From positions 1 to 13,663 of the forward strand of contig CAZLZD010000078.1 of assembly GCA_964563925.1 (NCBI GenBank): DNA of 13,663 nucleotides. The letters are read 5' to 3'. Under the pieces are notes generated by a model that saw only the letters and a list, made by a program, of their open reading frames with translations, had not been told where the DNA came from and searched no databases. The stretch comes from JAUILA01 sp964563925. GTDB lineage: Bacteria > Bacteroidota > Bacteroidia > Cytophagales > Cyclobacteriaceae. This document shows, piece after piece, positions 7,810 to 13,663 of the stretch (positions are counted from its first letter, which is position 1; each line of letters begins with the position of its first letter). The position numbers and the translations under genes were made by a program.

Positions 7810-7827
7810 TGGCACAATCCTTGTGCC
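7810..7827. promoter_or_regulatory. dyad overlapping a sigma-54-like -24/-12 element
   Basis: GGCACAA (7811-7817) and TTGTGCC (7821-7827) form a perfect 7-bp inverted repeat around TCC. The same bases read on the plus strand as TGGCAC, N5, TTGT, with exactly 10 bp between the GG and the final GT dinucleotide; this is the sigma-54 layout except that the -12 GC is GT. If sigma-54 uses it, transcription should start about 12 bp further on, near 7836, leaving a leader of about 20 bases before the ATG at 7856. The alternative is an operator for a dimeric regulator. No TAnnTTTG box is present in this gap. Confidence 0.45.
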
Positions 7828-7855
7828 CGACCAAACAGACCAAACTAATTACCAC

Positions 7856-8623
7856 ATGCGCCTGATACTTACGCTATTCATAAGCGGACTGATCTGGAGC
7901 CAGTCTATGGCCCAGGATATGGTTACCGCCAATACGATTATTGAAAAGATAAATAACGGGGAATCCGTCAGATACAAAAACGTGATTATAACCGGAACCC
8001 TGGACCTCACCGACCTGGCCAACAGGGAAGTGACCCGGAAGGACCGAAACTGGCTGGATAAGGACTATCATAAATACGAGAGTACAGTGGAGGTACTCCT
8101 TCAATTTGAGGACTGCAAGTTTGAAGATGATGTGATTGCCTACTATAATGATGAATCGGAGAATGATACCTTCATCGCCAATTTTGACAAAGATGTAATT
8201 TTCAGAAATTGTGTGTTTGACGGAGCGGCAGCGTTCAAGTATTCACAGTTTGACGAGCAGGTGGATTTCTACGGGGCCCATTTTGATGAAGAAGCCAACT
8301 TCAAGTACGCCGAATTTGATGAAGCACCGGTATTCACCAGGGCCCGCTTTCAGGATGATGCCAATTTCAAATATGCCAAATTCCCTAAGCGAACCAGCTT
8401 TGCAGAGGCCGTATTCGAAGAGGAGGCCAATTTTAAGTACGCAGAATTTCCGGGCGGTGCCTCCTTCGCCGATGCCCGCTTCCTTGACCTGGCCAATTTC
8501 AAGTACACCAAATTCAGCAATCCGCTGGATATCAAAAACGTGAAATTCGAAGGAACGGAGGATTTTAAGTATACGAAGGTGGACGGACAATCCTTTACGT
8601 CCTACCTGATTAAAAATCAATAA
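7856..8623 (+). CDS. secreted pentapeptide-repeat (Pentapeptide_3-type) beta-helix protein
   Basis: The product has 255 residues. The signal peptide MRLILTLFISGLIWSQSMAQ ends in the AQ cut site common in this phylum. Residues 24-55 (TANTIIEKINNGESVRYKNV, then ITGTLDLTDL) resemble the capping segment in front of many pentapeptide-repeat domains. Residues about 114-242 are made of 11-residue units of the form xxFxxAxFxxx, the 5+6 spacing of PF13576-type repeats, so a four-sided right-handed beta-helix with stacked Phe inside is expected. Every second unit carries FKY, giving a 22-residue period. It is exported, unlike the cytosolic gyrase-protecting members such as Qnr, so that role is unlikely. 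The frame opens earlier at a GTG (7823), inside the dyad, and the ATG at 7856 is chosen for the signal peptide. A terminator follows at 8649. It appears to be a single-gene unit. Confidence 0.87.
   Translation: MRLILTLFISGLIWSQSMAQDMVTANTIIEKINNGESVRYKNVIITGTLDLTDLANREVTRKDRNWLDKDYHKYESTVEVLLQFEDCKFEDDVIAYYNDESENDTFIANFDKDVIFRNCVFDGAAAFKYSQFDEQVDFYGAHFDEEANFKYAEFDEAPVFTRARFQDDANFKYAKFPKRTSFAEAVFEEEANFKYAEFPGGASFADARFLDLANFKYTKFSNPLDIKNVKFEGTEDFKYTKVDGQSFTSYLIKNQ
8195..8581 (+). repeat. undecapeptide coding repeats, alternating two unit types
   Basis: These are tandem 33-bp coding units (11 residues) with Phe at positions 3 and 8. Units alternate between ANFKYA(E/K/T)Fxxx and a variable xxFxxAxFxxx, so the true period is 66 bp. 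FKY occurs six times, each 22 residues apart. The last pair (LDIKNVKFEGT, EDFKYTKV) is degraded, as expected at the end of a helix. At the DNA level the units are diverged, so the repeat is old and under protein-level constraint. Confidence 0.85.
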
Positions 8624-8648
8624 CCAGACCCACCTTATGTCAGAAAAA

Positions 8649-8676
8649 GGCAGCTCTTTCCGGGCTGTCTTTTTTT
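8649..8676 (+). terminator. intrinsic terminator after the pentapeptide-repeat gene
   Basis: GGCAGCTC (8649-8656) pairs with GGGCTGTC (8662-8669) in an 8-bp stem with two G-U pairs and a TTTCC loop, followed directly by seven T. It lies 26 bases after the stop codon at 8623. It is the clearest intrinsic terminator in the window. Confidence 0.85.
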
Positions 8677-8762
8677 ATGCAGGGGCTGGTATGCACCCCG
8701 ATCGTAAACGAGGTTGAGCTGTCCCGTTATAATTAGAGTAATAATTTGATTATATTCATGGG

Positions 8763-9677
8763 ATGACAAATGATTGCCCTGGTTCGATCAGTTTACCGGC
8801 CTGTTTACTTATGATCCTGTTGAGTTGGGACGGGTTCGGCCAAATGGATTGTGAGGATTATTGGGTGCGACGTGACAGTACGGAAGCGGTAAAAGCAGAT
8901 TATTTTCATAAGAATGTGCTGGAGGCGGCAATGACCGACCCGTCGGTACCGGCAGAAAATCTGGCCTTCGTAAAGGACATTGCTGACTTCCTGGATACTG
9001 ATTGGGAGACTCAGGCCAGAATGCCTGCCATGGAGATGCCTCTGAACGCGGTGTTTAAAATTGTTCCCGGTGGATTCGGCTTTGTAAAAACACCCCGGTA
9101 TAAATGCCTGAAGGGAATAAGCGGGAGGGATTCCGTATGTCCGGATATTACGTGGGAACATAAGCTGCTTTCTGAAAAAACCGACCTTTGGAAACGGTCC
9201 CAGGCAACTGACTCTATTATATTCTACCCTGATTTATTTGAACAGAAAATTGGTAAAGGTGAAATTTACCTGCTCGGTCTGGAGAGAACGCAGCTGGCGG
9301 AAATTGTTAATTTCGGGGCTGTGGTGGATGAATGCCTGGAATTTTATCATTATGAATTAAGCGAGGTGCCAGGATATCCTCTTATCGCCACACAGCGCGC
9401 GATCATCGTGGAATTTACCACCGACGAGTTACTGGAAAGGCAATTCGCACGTAATTTCAATGCCGATTGCTTTGATTGTCAGTTTGAATATGAGCCTCAG
9501 AAGACCTTTGCCCGATTAGCAGGGGTTCCGGCTCTTTATTTCACTTATACGGATACCCTGGATCCCTCCAATCAGTTTATGTATCCAGGCCGGTCGCTGG
9601 TTATGAAAATGAATAATGGAACGTTTGCAGTACTCTGGAGTGATAGCATTGACCTCTTCGGATGTGCATGCCTGTAA
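8763..9677 (+). CDS. Cys-rich secreted protein, unknown function
   Basis: The product has 304 residues. A signal peptide is likely in residues 1-27, with hydrophobic core LPACLLMILLSW and a GFGQ end. The mature part holds eight cysteines: C30, C115, C126, C191, a CxxC at 236-239 (DCFDCQF) and a CxC at 301-303 in the extreme C-terminus (FGCACL). This spacing could form disulfides or bind a metal, but I cannot assign the family. The middle has a strand-rich GEIYLLGLERTQLAEIV region. The ATG at 8758 in another frame stops at once, so the start is 8763. The gap upstream has an AT-rich stretch (8727-8748) with a near -7 box TAATTTG, one base short of the consensus spacing. It is 12 bp ahead of the lipoprotein gene and likely heads a three-gene operon. 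Confidence 0.72.
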   Translation: MTNDCPGSISLPACLLMILLSWDGFGQMDCEDYWVRRDSTEAVKADYFHKNVLEAAMTDPSVPAENLAFVKDIADFLDTDWETQARMPAMEMPLNAVFKIVPGGFGFVKTPRYKCLKGISGRDSVCPDITWEHKLLSEKTDLWKRSQATDSIIFYPDLFEQKIGKGEIYLLGLERTQLAEIVNFGAVVDECLEFYHYELSEVPGYPLIATQRAIIVEFTTDELLERQFARNFNADCFDCQFEYEPQKTFARLAGVPALYFTYTDTLDPSNQFMYPGRSLVMKMNNGTFAVLWSDSIDLFGCACL

Positions 9678-9689
9678 AACAAGAACGAT

Positions 9690-10193
9690 ATGGTAAAATT
9701 TCTGTTTTCCCTGCTTTTCATTGGCCTGTGTGCCTCCTGTCAGTTTTCCGGAAGCGGGGAGCTGGATGAAAATTCCGAAGGGGAGATCCTTAAAGGTGAA
9801 CTGGCTTTCAAGCTTATCTCTATTGGCTCCCTGTATGGTGCCACTCCGCTACAGGTCAGTGAAATTGAGCGCGTGACTGACAGTCTTCGTAACGTTTCTG
9901 ATCCCGGGTCTGATGAGGCGAGGCTTCCCGAAATTTTCGATGAACTCAAAACGGCAGGATTACTTTACAAGCCTTATTTCCACCTGATGACCGATTCAGG
10001 GAACCGGGTCAGGGTATATACCAGTGAAGATGAATATGAACGCATCAAACCGTATACGCTGAACGATCTGCAACGCAACAATCATAAAGTAACCCTGACA
10101 CTGAGAGGTAATTACCTGAAGGAAAACCTGTTTGTAGCCACTGCCATTCTTGAAGCCAGCGAGGTGGAAGGAGAGACCCCATGGGAAAAATAA
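9690..10193 (+). CDS. lipoprotein of unknown function
   Basis: The product has 167 residues. MVKFLFSLLFIGLCASC is a textbook lipoprotein signal with Cys17 as the modified residue, followed by a Ser/Gly/acidic linker (QFSGSGELDENSEGE). The mature domain (about 35-160) mixes helices (LQVSEIERVTDSL, LPEIFDELKTAGLL) with strands (RVRVYTSEDEYERI, KVTLTLRGNYL). I do not recognise a family. Its 3' end overlaps the start of the COX1-like gene by 13 bases, and it begins 12 bp after the Cys-rich gene, so all three should be made together. The lipid anchor may place it next to the membrane partner encoded downstream; that is inference from gene order only. Confidence 0.75.
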   Translation: MVKFLFSLLFIGLCASCQFSGSGELDENSEGEILKGELAFKLISIGSLYGATPLQVSEIERVTDSLRNVSDPGSDEARLPEIFDELKTAGLLYKPYFHLMTDSGNRVRVYTSEDEYERIKPYTLNDLQRNNHKVTLTLRGNYLKENLFVATAILEASEVEGETPWEK

Positions 10194-10687
10194 AAGCAGG
10201 CTCTCTTACTTCTGATGTGACAGGAGCCCTCGGTTTATCCGGGGTGTCAGCGGGTATTGCTACCCTGGTGGCGGGATGGGGGGCAGGGTTTGATACCACC
10301 CTGGATATCCAATTCCACGATACATATTATGTTTTTGCACTCTGGCATTTATTTTTTCTTCTTTTTATTAGCGGAAGCATCTTTATCTTAACCTCCGTGC
10401 GTCTCATCAGGCTTTTCAGGAGTTCCCGGGTTTATATCGTGATGGCAGTAGTTGCCGCCTTGCTGGTACTGGTACTTTCCTGGTATATGGTTCGGCTGAA
10501 CCCGTTTCCTTTTGGTGGTGAATGGGTTATCTATCCGCCCCTTTCCGCAATGGAAAACAGTTCCGGTGCGCTCTTTCCGCCGAACAGAACTGCATGGACG
10601 GCCGGGCATTCTGTGGTGCTGTTCTCCCAGGCCCTGATGGTTGGTTTAGCGGCATTCTGTTTCCGCAAAGGACGATTAGGCGGTTAA
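10181..10687 (+). CDS. small membrane protein with COX1-like motifs
   Basis: The product has 168 residues with hydrophobic segments at about 15-35, 50-77, 84-104 and 143-161. Residues 40-56 read TLDIQFHDTYYVFALWH, strongly like the helix X segment of cytochrome c oxidase subunit I (LDIVLHDTYYVVAHFH in bovine). His46-Asp47 match the Mg-site pair and His56 matches the low-spin haem a ligand, but the high-spin haem/CuB-side His is Leu54. Residues 115-121 (WVIYPPL) match the WTVYPPL segment, which in COX1 comes before helix X, not after. At under a third of COX1 length it cannot be a working oxidase core. Whether it binds haem, assists oxidase assembly or merely shares descent is unknown. The start overlaps the lipoprotein gene by 13 bases. 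Confidence 0.75.
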   Translation: MGKIKAGSLTSDVTGALGLSGVSAGIATLVAGWGAGFDTTLDIQFHDTYYVFALWHLFFLLFISGSIFILTSVRLIRLFRSSRVYIVMAVVAALLVLVLSWYMVRLNPFPFGGEWVIYPPLSAMENSSGALFPPNRTAWTAGHSVVLFSQALMVGLAAFCFRKGRLGG

Positions 10688-10703
10688 CTGATTGATAATC
10701 AGT
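10687..10703. repeat. inverted repeat just after the COX1-like gene
   Basis: ACTGATT (10687-10693) and AATCAGT (10697-10703) are perfect 7-bp arms around GAT, starting on the last base of the stop codon. No T-tract follows, so it is either a 3' hairpin that protects the transcript or an operator for the next gene. Confidence 0.45.
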
Positions 10704-10768
10704 ATGAACTTCCGGGCGTTTCGGTTGCCCCGCGCATACAATTTTCGTAACTTATTGTAGCCAACGAT

Positions 10769-10808
10769 GCACGTGACCTGCCGGCACGTGAAACCAACGC
10801 AGCTGCGT
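10769..10808. promoter_or_regulatory. twin CACGTG octamers and a 12-bp palindrome upstream of the NTF2-like gene
   Basis: The octamer GCACGTGA occurs at 10769-10776 and again at 10784-10791, a 15-bp period; since CACGTG is self-complementary the pair can also form a 6-bp hairpin. Six bases further on, ACGCAGCTGCGT (10797-10808) is a perfect 12-bp palindrome. CCAACG is also repeated (10761 and 10794). A poor promoter candidate (TTG at 10725, TAACTTAT at 10748, 20-bp spacer) would place these in the 5' leader. An operator array or a structured leader is suggested; no regulator can be named. Confidence 0.4.
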
Positions 10809-10836
10809 ACGATCCAACCACTAAACCACCACCACT

Positions 10837-11694
10837 ATGAAACTATTCACACCAGGAAGGTTCTTCCTCCTTTCCGCTTTTATATGCATGGCCGCCTGTA
10901 CCCCGACTACCGTGGGTACCGATGCAGATCTGGCGAATATACGTCAGTTGATCGGCGAACAGTTTAAATCTGCCTGGGACGAGAATGACCCGGAACGAAT
11001 TGCGTCATTTTTCTCGGAGAATGCAGACCTTACCTTTCCGGTTAGTGACTGGATCAGGGGCCGGGAGGCGATTCACCAGGCCTTTGTCTGGGACAAGCCT
11101 GAAGGCATCACTGCTCAGTTCGATATCAGGGATATCCGTTTCCTTTCCGGGAAATTGGCGCTTGTAAATATTGAAGCGCATTTTGCCGGCGGTAAGGATC
11201 CTGCAGGAATGCCCATCCCGGATTACTGGGACTCAGCCACCGCCCTGATGCAAAAGGAAGGTGATGGCTGGAAATATGTGGCATTGCGTGTTATGCCCGC
11301 CAGGGGAGATGCAGGAACAGTCCGTAATGCCATCGAAGGTGTGTGGCAGAACTACATGGAAGCTGTCCGGGCCGGAGAGGTGGAAAAAAGCCTTGAGATC
11401 TACGCGCCTGACGTCCTTGTTTTTGGGGAGGGCCTTCCCGAGCAGGGACTGGAGGATATCAGGGCCCACTATGAGGAGGCTTTCGGTATGTCAGAATTTG
11501 AGGTAACCGGAAATGAGATTCTGGAATTTGAGGTCATGGGTGTGCATGCCATGCATCGCGGGATATACCGGGAGACCCAGCATTGGGCAAACGGCGAAGT
11601 AATGGATTTTACCTTAAATTATTATGCCCTCTGGGAGCGACAGCCTGATAACAGCTGGAAGATAAAACGGCTGATGTTTAACAACCGCGTGTAG
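10837..11694 (+). CDS. lipoprotein with two SnoaL/NTF2-like domains
   Basis: The product has 285 residues. The signal ends in a lipobox at CMAAC (Cys21), so the protein is membrane-anchored outside the cytoplasm. Two NTF2-like (SnoaL / DUF4440-type) domains follow. The first (about 29-150) opens IRQLIGEQFKSAWDENDPER with FFSENADLTF and IRGREAIHQAF. The second (about 160-282) opens IEGVWQNYMEAVRAGEVEKS with IYAPDVLVFG and a closing LWERQPDNSWKIKRLMF. Each domain forms a cone-shaped pocket that in relatives serves as a small enzyme or ligand site; no catalytic residue can be assigned. It is preceded by a C/A-rich leader and the dyads at 10769-10808, and its stop lies 5 bp from that of the convergent amidohydrolase gene. 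Confidence 0.85.
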   Translation: MKLFTPGRFFLLSAFICMAACTPTTVGTDADLANIRQLIGEQFKSAWDENDPERIASFFSENADLTFPVSDWIRGREAIHQAFVWDKPEGITAQFDIRDIRFLSGKLALVNIEAHFAGGKDPAGMPIPDYWDSATALMQKEGDGWKYVALRVMPARGDAGTVRNAIEGVWQNYMEAVRAGEVEKSLEIYAPDVLVFGEGLPEQGLEDIRAHYEEAFGMSEFEVTGNEILEFEVMGVHAMHRGIYRETQHWANGEVMDFTLNYYALWERQPDNSWKIKRLMFNNRV

Positions 11695-11699
11695 CGGGT

Positions 11700-13082
11700 T
11701 TAATCATCCGCAGGCAAGCCAAGCTGGCCCCTCAGCTCACCGAGCAGGTCGGCAGAATCCCAGGAGGTTCCGCCCAGATATACCTGTGAAACTTCCCGTA
11801 TTACGGGATCATGTGTGGTCAGATCGCCGTCGAGGATGATAAAATCCGCGCGAAGACCTGGCCTGATCATTCCGCGGTCGGTTAATCCGAGTACGCCGGC
11901 GCCATTGAAAGTCATAATCCGGATTGCCTCTTCAACCGAAAATCCGGCTTCACGGAGTAATTCAAAGTTACGCTGATCGCCAAATCCCGGAACCACGTAT
12001 CGCCCCGGATCGGTACCGGCCACCAGGATTCCACCCATCCGGCTGAATTCACGTTCGAAGGCCATGATCCGGGCCAGGCGGCGCAGACGAACGGAATCGC
12101 CTGGATCAGGGCTGCCGGGTTCACGCTCCTGCTGATACCGATCCGCCATAGCCGGCGACATCACCGCCAGGGTACGTGAATCCGCCGCCGAACGTTGCGG
12201 GATACTGGATTCATAAATGGCCAGGGTGGAGGTCATGAAGGTCCCGTTCGCGATCATTTGCCTGAATAAAGTGTGAACCTGTGCACTTGTAACATCGAGT
12301 TGGTCCATATATTCCCTCGCACCGTTACATTCTCCCTCTGATTTACCCGTACGAAAATCGGAGGCACTGTTCAGTCCGTGTTCAATCCCGTCAATACCCA
12401 TGGAAACCGCCTCGGCAAAGGTGACGGAGCACAGGTGACCGGTTACTTTTGCCCCCTGCCGGTGTGCCTCGTCTATCACCACCTCAAGGTCTTCCGGTAG
12501 AATGTGACGGTACACTTTGAACCATCGTACTCCCTTATTCAGCCAGAACTGCATCGTATCGCGAAGATGGGTTTCACTTTCCGGGATGATCATGGACGAG
12601 CTTCCACCCGGACCGGTGATATAGGGGGCGCTGGTGAGTATATGCGGACCCGGCAGGTCTCCCTGCCGGATTTTATCCGCGAGTTCAAGTTCCTGCAAGG
12701 GTGAGGCAGCGCCACAGGTCTGCATGGTGGTAACCCCTCCGGCCAGGTATAACCGGGCCCCTGCACTTCCCAGAAAGGGGAATCCCGGCATATGCAGGTG
12801 ATTATGCATTCCGACAAACCCGGGAATCACGGTTTTACCAGAGAGGTCCTCGACCTGGAAATTGTCTGGAATGGATACTTCGCCGTCATTTCCTGTTTCC
12901 AAGATCAGGCCGTCAGCGATCAGTAAAGTCTGACCGGTACGTGCCGGTTTACCGGAACCATCCACAAGCGTTGCATGAATAAACGCAATACCTGCGGGGG
13001 TATACGCATGATTATTTGAAGCCGGGGAAAGGCAGGAGCAAAAGAAAAGGACGGGGAACAGCAGGAGTGCAATACGAAGCAT
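11700..13082 (-). CDS. exported metal-dependent amidohydrolase (imidazolonepropionase-like)
   Basis: The product has 460 residues. The signal MLRIALLLFPVLFFCSC could end in a non-standard lipobox (Cys17), so a lipoprotein is likely but not certain. A beta-sandwich part (30-85) is followed by the amidohydrolase barrel. Metal ligands are visible as H93 and H95 (PGFVGMHNH), the possible bridging K189 (FKVY), H216 (VTGH), H235 (IEHG) and the catalytic D358 (VAGTDPG). The C-terminal RPGLRADFIILDGD closes the sandwich. The pattern fits the COG1228 group, which includes imidazolonepropionase and many exported peptidases or hydrolases of unknown substrate. The histidine-degradation role is unlikely given export and the absence of hut genes here. 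The start at 13082 is fixed by the signal peptide. Two inverted repeats lie in its leader (13101-13170). Confidence 0.9.
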   Translation of the reverse strand: MLRIALLLFPVLFFCSCLSPASNNHAYTPAGIAFIHATLVDGSGKPARTGQTLLIADGLILETGNDGEVSIPDNFQVEDLSGKTVIPGFVGMHNHLHMPGFPFLGSAGARLYLAGGVTTMQTCGAASPLQELELADKIRQGDLPGPHILTSAPYITGPGGSSSMIIPESETHLRDTMQFWLNKGVRWFKVYRHILPEDLEVVIDEAHRQGAKVTGHLCSVTFAEAVSMGIDGIEHGLNSASDFRTGKSEGECNGAREYMDQLDVTSAQVHTLFRQMIANGTFMTSTLAIYESSIPQRSAADSRTLAVMSPAMADRYQQEREPGSPDPGDSVRLRRLARIMAFEREFSRMGGILVAGTDPGRYVVPGFGDQRNFELLREAGFSVEEAIRIMTFNGAGVLGLTDRGMIRPGLRADFIILDGDLTTHDPVIREVSQVYLGGTSWDSADLLGELRGQLGLPADD

Positions 13083-13100
13083 CTGGCGATAGTCAGGTAA

Positions 13101-13128
13101 GTATCCGGGAAAGGATCATCCCGGATAC
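13101..13128. promoter_or_regulatory. perfect 10-bp hairpin in the amidohydrolase leader
   Basis: GTATCCGGGA (13101-13110) and TCCCGGATAC (13119-13128) are perfect inverted repeats with an 8-base centre. It ends 18 bases before the ATG of the minus-strand amidohydrolase gene. No T-tract follows on either strand, so it is not a terminator; an operator or an RNA hairpin close to the start codon are the two readings. Confidence 0.6.
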
Positions 13129-13141
13129 ACCCGTAAATTTA

Positions 13142-13170
13142 GGCAAACCGGACTATATAGCCGGAATGCC
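13142..13170. repeat. second, imperfect inverted repeat upstream of the amidohydrolase
   Basis: GGCAAACCGG (13142-13151) faces CCGGAATGCC (13161-13170), with two central mismatches (AA opposite AA) and a 9-base AT-rich centre. It lies 13 bp from the perfect hairpin. A near -7 box (TAAATTTA at 13134-13141, minus strand, one mismatch) sits between the two, so the repeats may flank the promoter. Confidence 0.4.
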
Positions 13171-13234
13171 GTAGAACAAAACTTTAAGAAATAAGACGCG
13201 CTTGCCTGCCTGATAAAGTAGAACACACTTCGCA

Positions 13235-13426
13235 TTACCGGATGGACTGAATGTACGTGTACAGTTTTGAAATCCTGTTTTCTGTGACTTTTATTTCCCG
13301 GTTAATTGTGTCAAGTAAATCCTGGCTCGACTTATTCCGCACATTACGCTGATATTTCCCTACGAGATAGGAAAGGCGCCTGTTTTCCTCCAGTAACTGA
13401 GTCCTTTTAAGTTGTGAAGAATTCAT
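13235..13426 (-). CDS. small coiled-coil protein, unknown function
   Basis: The product has 63 residues, highly charged and almost entirely predicted helix, with heptad-like hydrophobics (LKRTQLLEENRRLSYLVGKY, then LLDTINREIKVTENRISKL). No signal peptide, Cys or Gly-rich turn is seen. It looks like a short coiled-coil dimer or an anti-parallel hairpin broken at NKSSQ. The residue composition is protein-like, and it sits upstream of and co-directional with the amidohydrolase (152 bp away), but nothing ties the two functionally. The ATG at 13424-13426 follows an AT-rich TATAATTTAA stretch about 10 bp upstream. It could be spurious, though the helical pattern argues for a real gene. Confidence 0.5.
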   Translation of the reverse strand: MNSSQLKRTQLLEENRRLSYLVGKYQRNVRNKSSQDLLDTINREIKVTENRISKLYTYIQSIR

Positions 13427-13663
13427 GATACGTTAAATTATAGCCAACAATAGGTTCAGATTTTCCCTGAAACTTACATCTGTATACTGGCCACAGGTAA
13501 ATGGTAACCATGTCAAATACCTGCCTTGATAGCATTATGTACGTTCTTTCAGCTATCAGGAGTGAATATTTTGGTGAATCCCGTGGATTAAATAACATGT
13601 AAGAGTTGGTCGGCAAATGGAAGATCCGGGATTTTTTTTGTCCTGTCAGGTTAACCTCTTTTT
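13427..13663. other. non-coding right end, no clear feature
   Basis: This stretch of 237 bp has no supported gene. A minus-strand open frame at 13407-13616 exists but overlaps the start of the 63-residue gene and does not look like protein. A run of eight T at 13632-13639 lacks a stem. A minus-strand CCATTTG near 13614-13620 is only a partial -7 box with no -33 partner. Confidence 0.4.

Noticed and set aside
8211..8543. Plus-strand open frame in another frame within the pentapeptide-repeat gene
   Set aside because: Its apparent repeat (SSTPN, ISNMPN) is only the out-of-frame reading of the FKYAEF repeats.
8195..8581. Repeated 66-bp units as a CRISPR array or minisatellite
   Set aside because: The units are coding, in frame, diverged at the DNA level and explained by a pentapeptide-type beta-helix; there are no spacers or identical repeats.
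8728..8733. TATAAT as a sigma-70 -10 box before the Cys-rich gene
   Set aside because: There is no -35 element at 16-18 bp, and the phylum's primary sigma factor uses TAnnTTTG rather than TATAAT.
13407..13616. Minus-strand open frame of 69 codons
   Set aside because: It overlaps the more protein-like 63-residue gene, has irregular composition and no recognisable motif or promoter.

Overview
The window looks like chromosomal DNA of a member of the Bacteroidota with roughly 50% GC. The class cannot be fixed from the sequence; Flavobacteriia, Cytophagia and Saprospiria all remain possible. The reasons are a DUF4494 protein (a Bacteroidota family), promoters of the TTG / TAnnTTTG type typical of this phylum, gene starts without Shine-Dalgarno sequences, and many small secreted proteins and lipoproteins with Bacteroidota-style signal peptides ending in AQ or a Cys. 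I see no insertion sequence, phage gene, CRISPR array, rRNA or tRNA.

Layout. 1-980 (minus strand): the 5' part of a DUF4494 gene with its own promoter, then a four-helix membrane protein. 1096-5734 (plus strand): an AI-2E-family permease, followed by a closely packed run of a cytosolic DsbA/FrnE-like thiol oxidoreductase, a secreted protein of unknown function, a lipocalin-like lipoprotein, a DUF1697 protein and a membrane-anchored class III nucleotide cyclase; the last two overlap by ATGA. 5801-7693: a large secreted TPR protein. 7856-8620: a secreted pentapeptide-type beta-helix protein, preceded by a perfect dyad that overlaps a sigma-54-like element and followed by a good intrinsic terminator. 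8763-10687: three tightly linked genes, namely a Cys-rich secreted protein, a lipoprotein, and a small membrane protein carrying two cytochrome c oxidase subunit I signatures in swapped order. 10837-11694: a lipoprotein with two NTF2/SnoaL-like domains, with a dyad-rich upstream region. 11700-13082 (minus): an exported metal-dependent amidohydrolase whose leader holds a perfect 10-bp hairpin. 13235-13426 (minus): a 63-residue coiled-coil protein.

Most genes are ordinary envelope or housekeeping genes. Three things stand out. The first is the COX1-like mini-protein at 10181-10687 and its two unrecognised partners. The second is the strict 22-residue super-repeat in the beta-helix protein. The third is a set of well-formed inverted repeats in front of three exported-protein genes. 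One promoter (2207-2237) also shows that the DsbA-like gene starts at 2242 and that its mRNA is probably leaderless.
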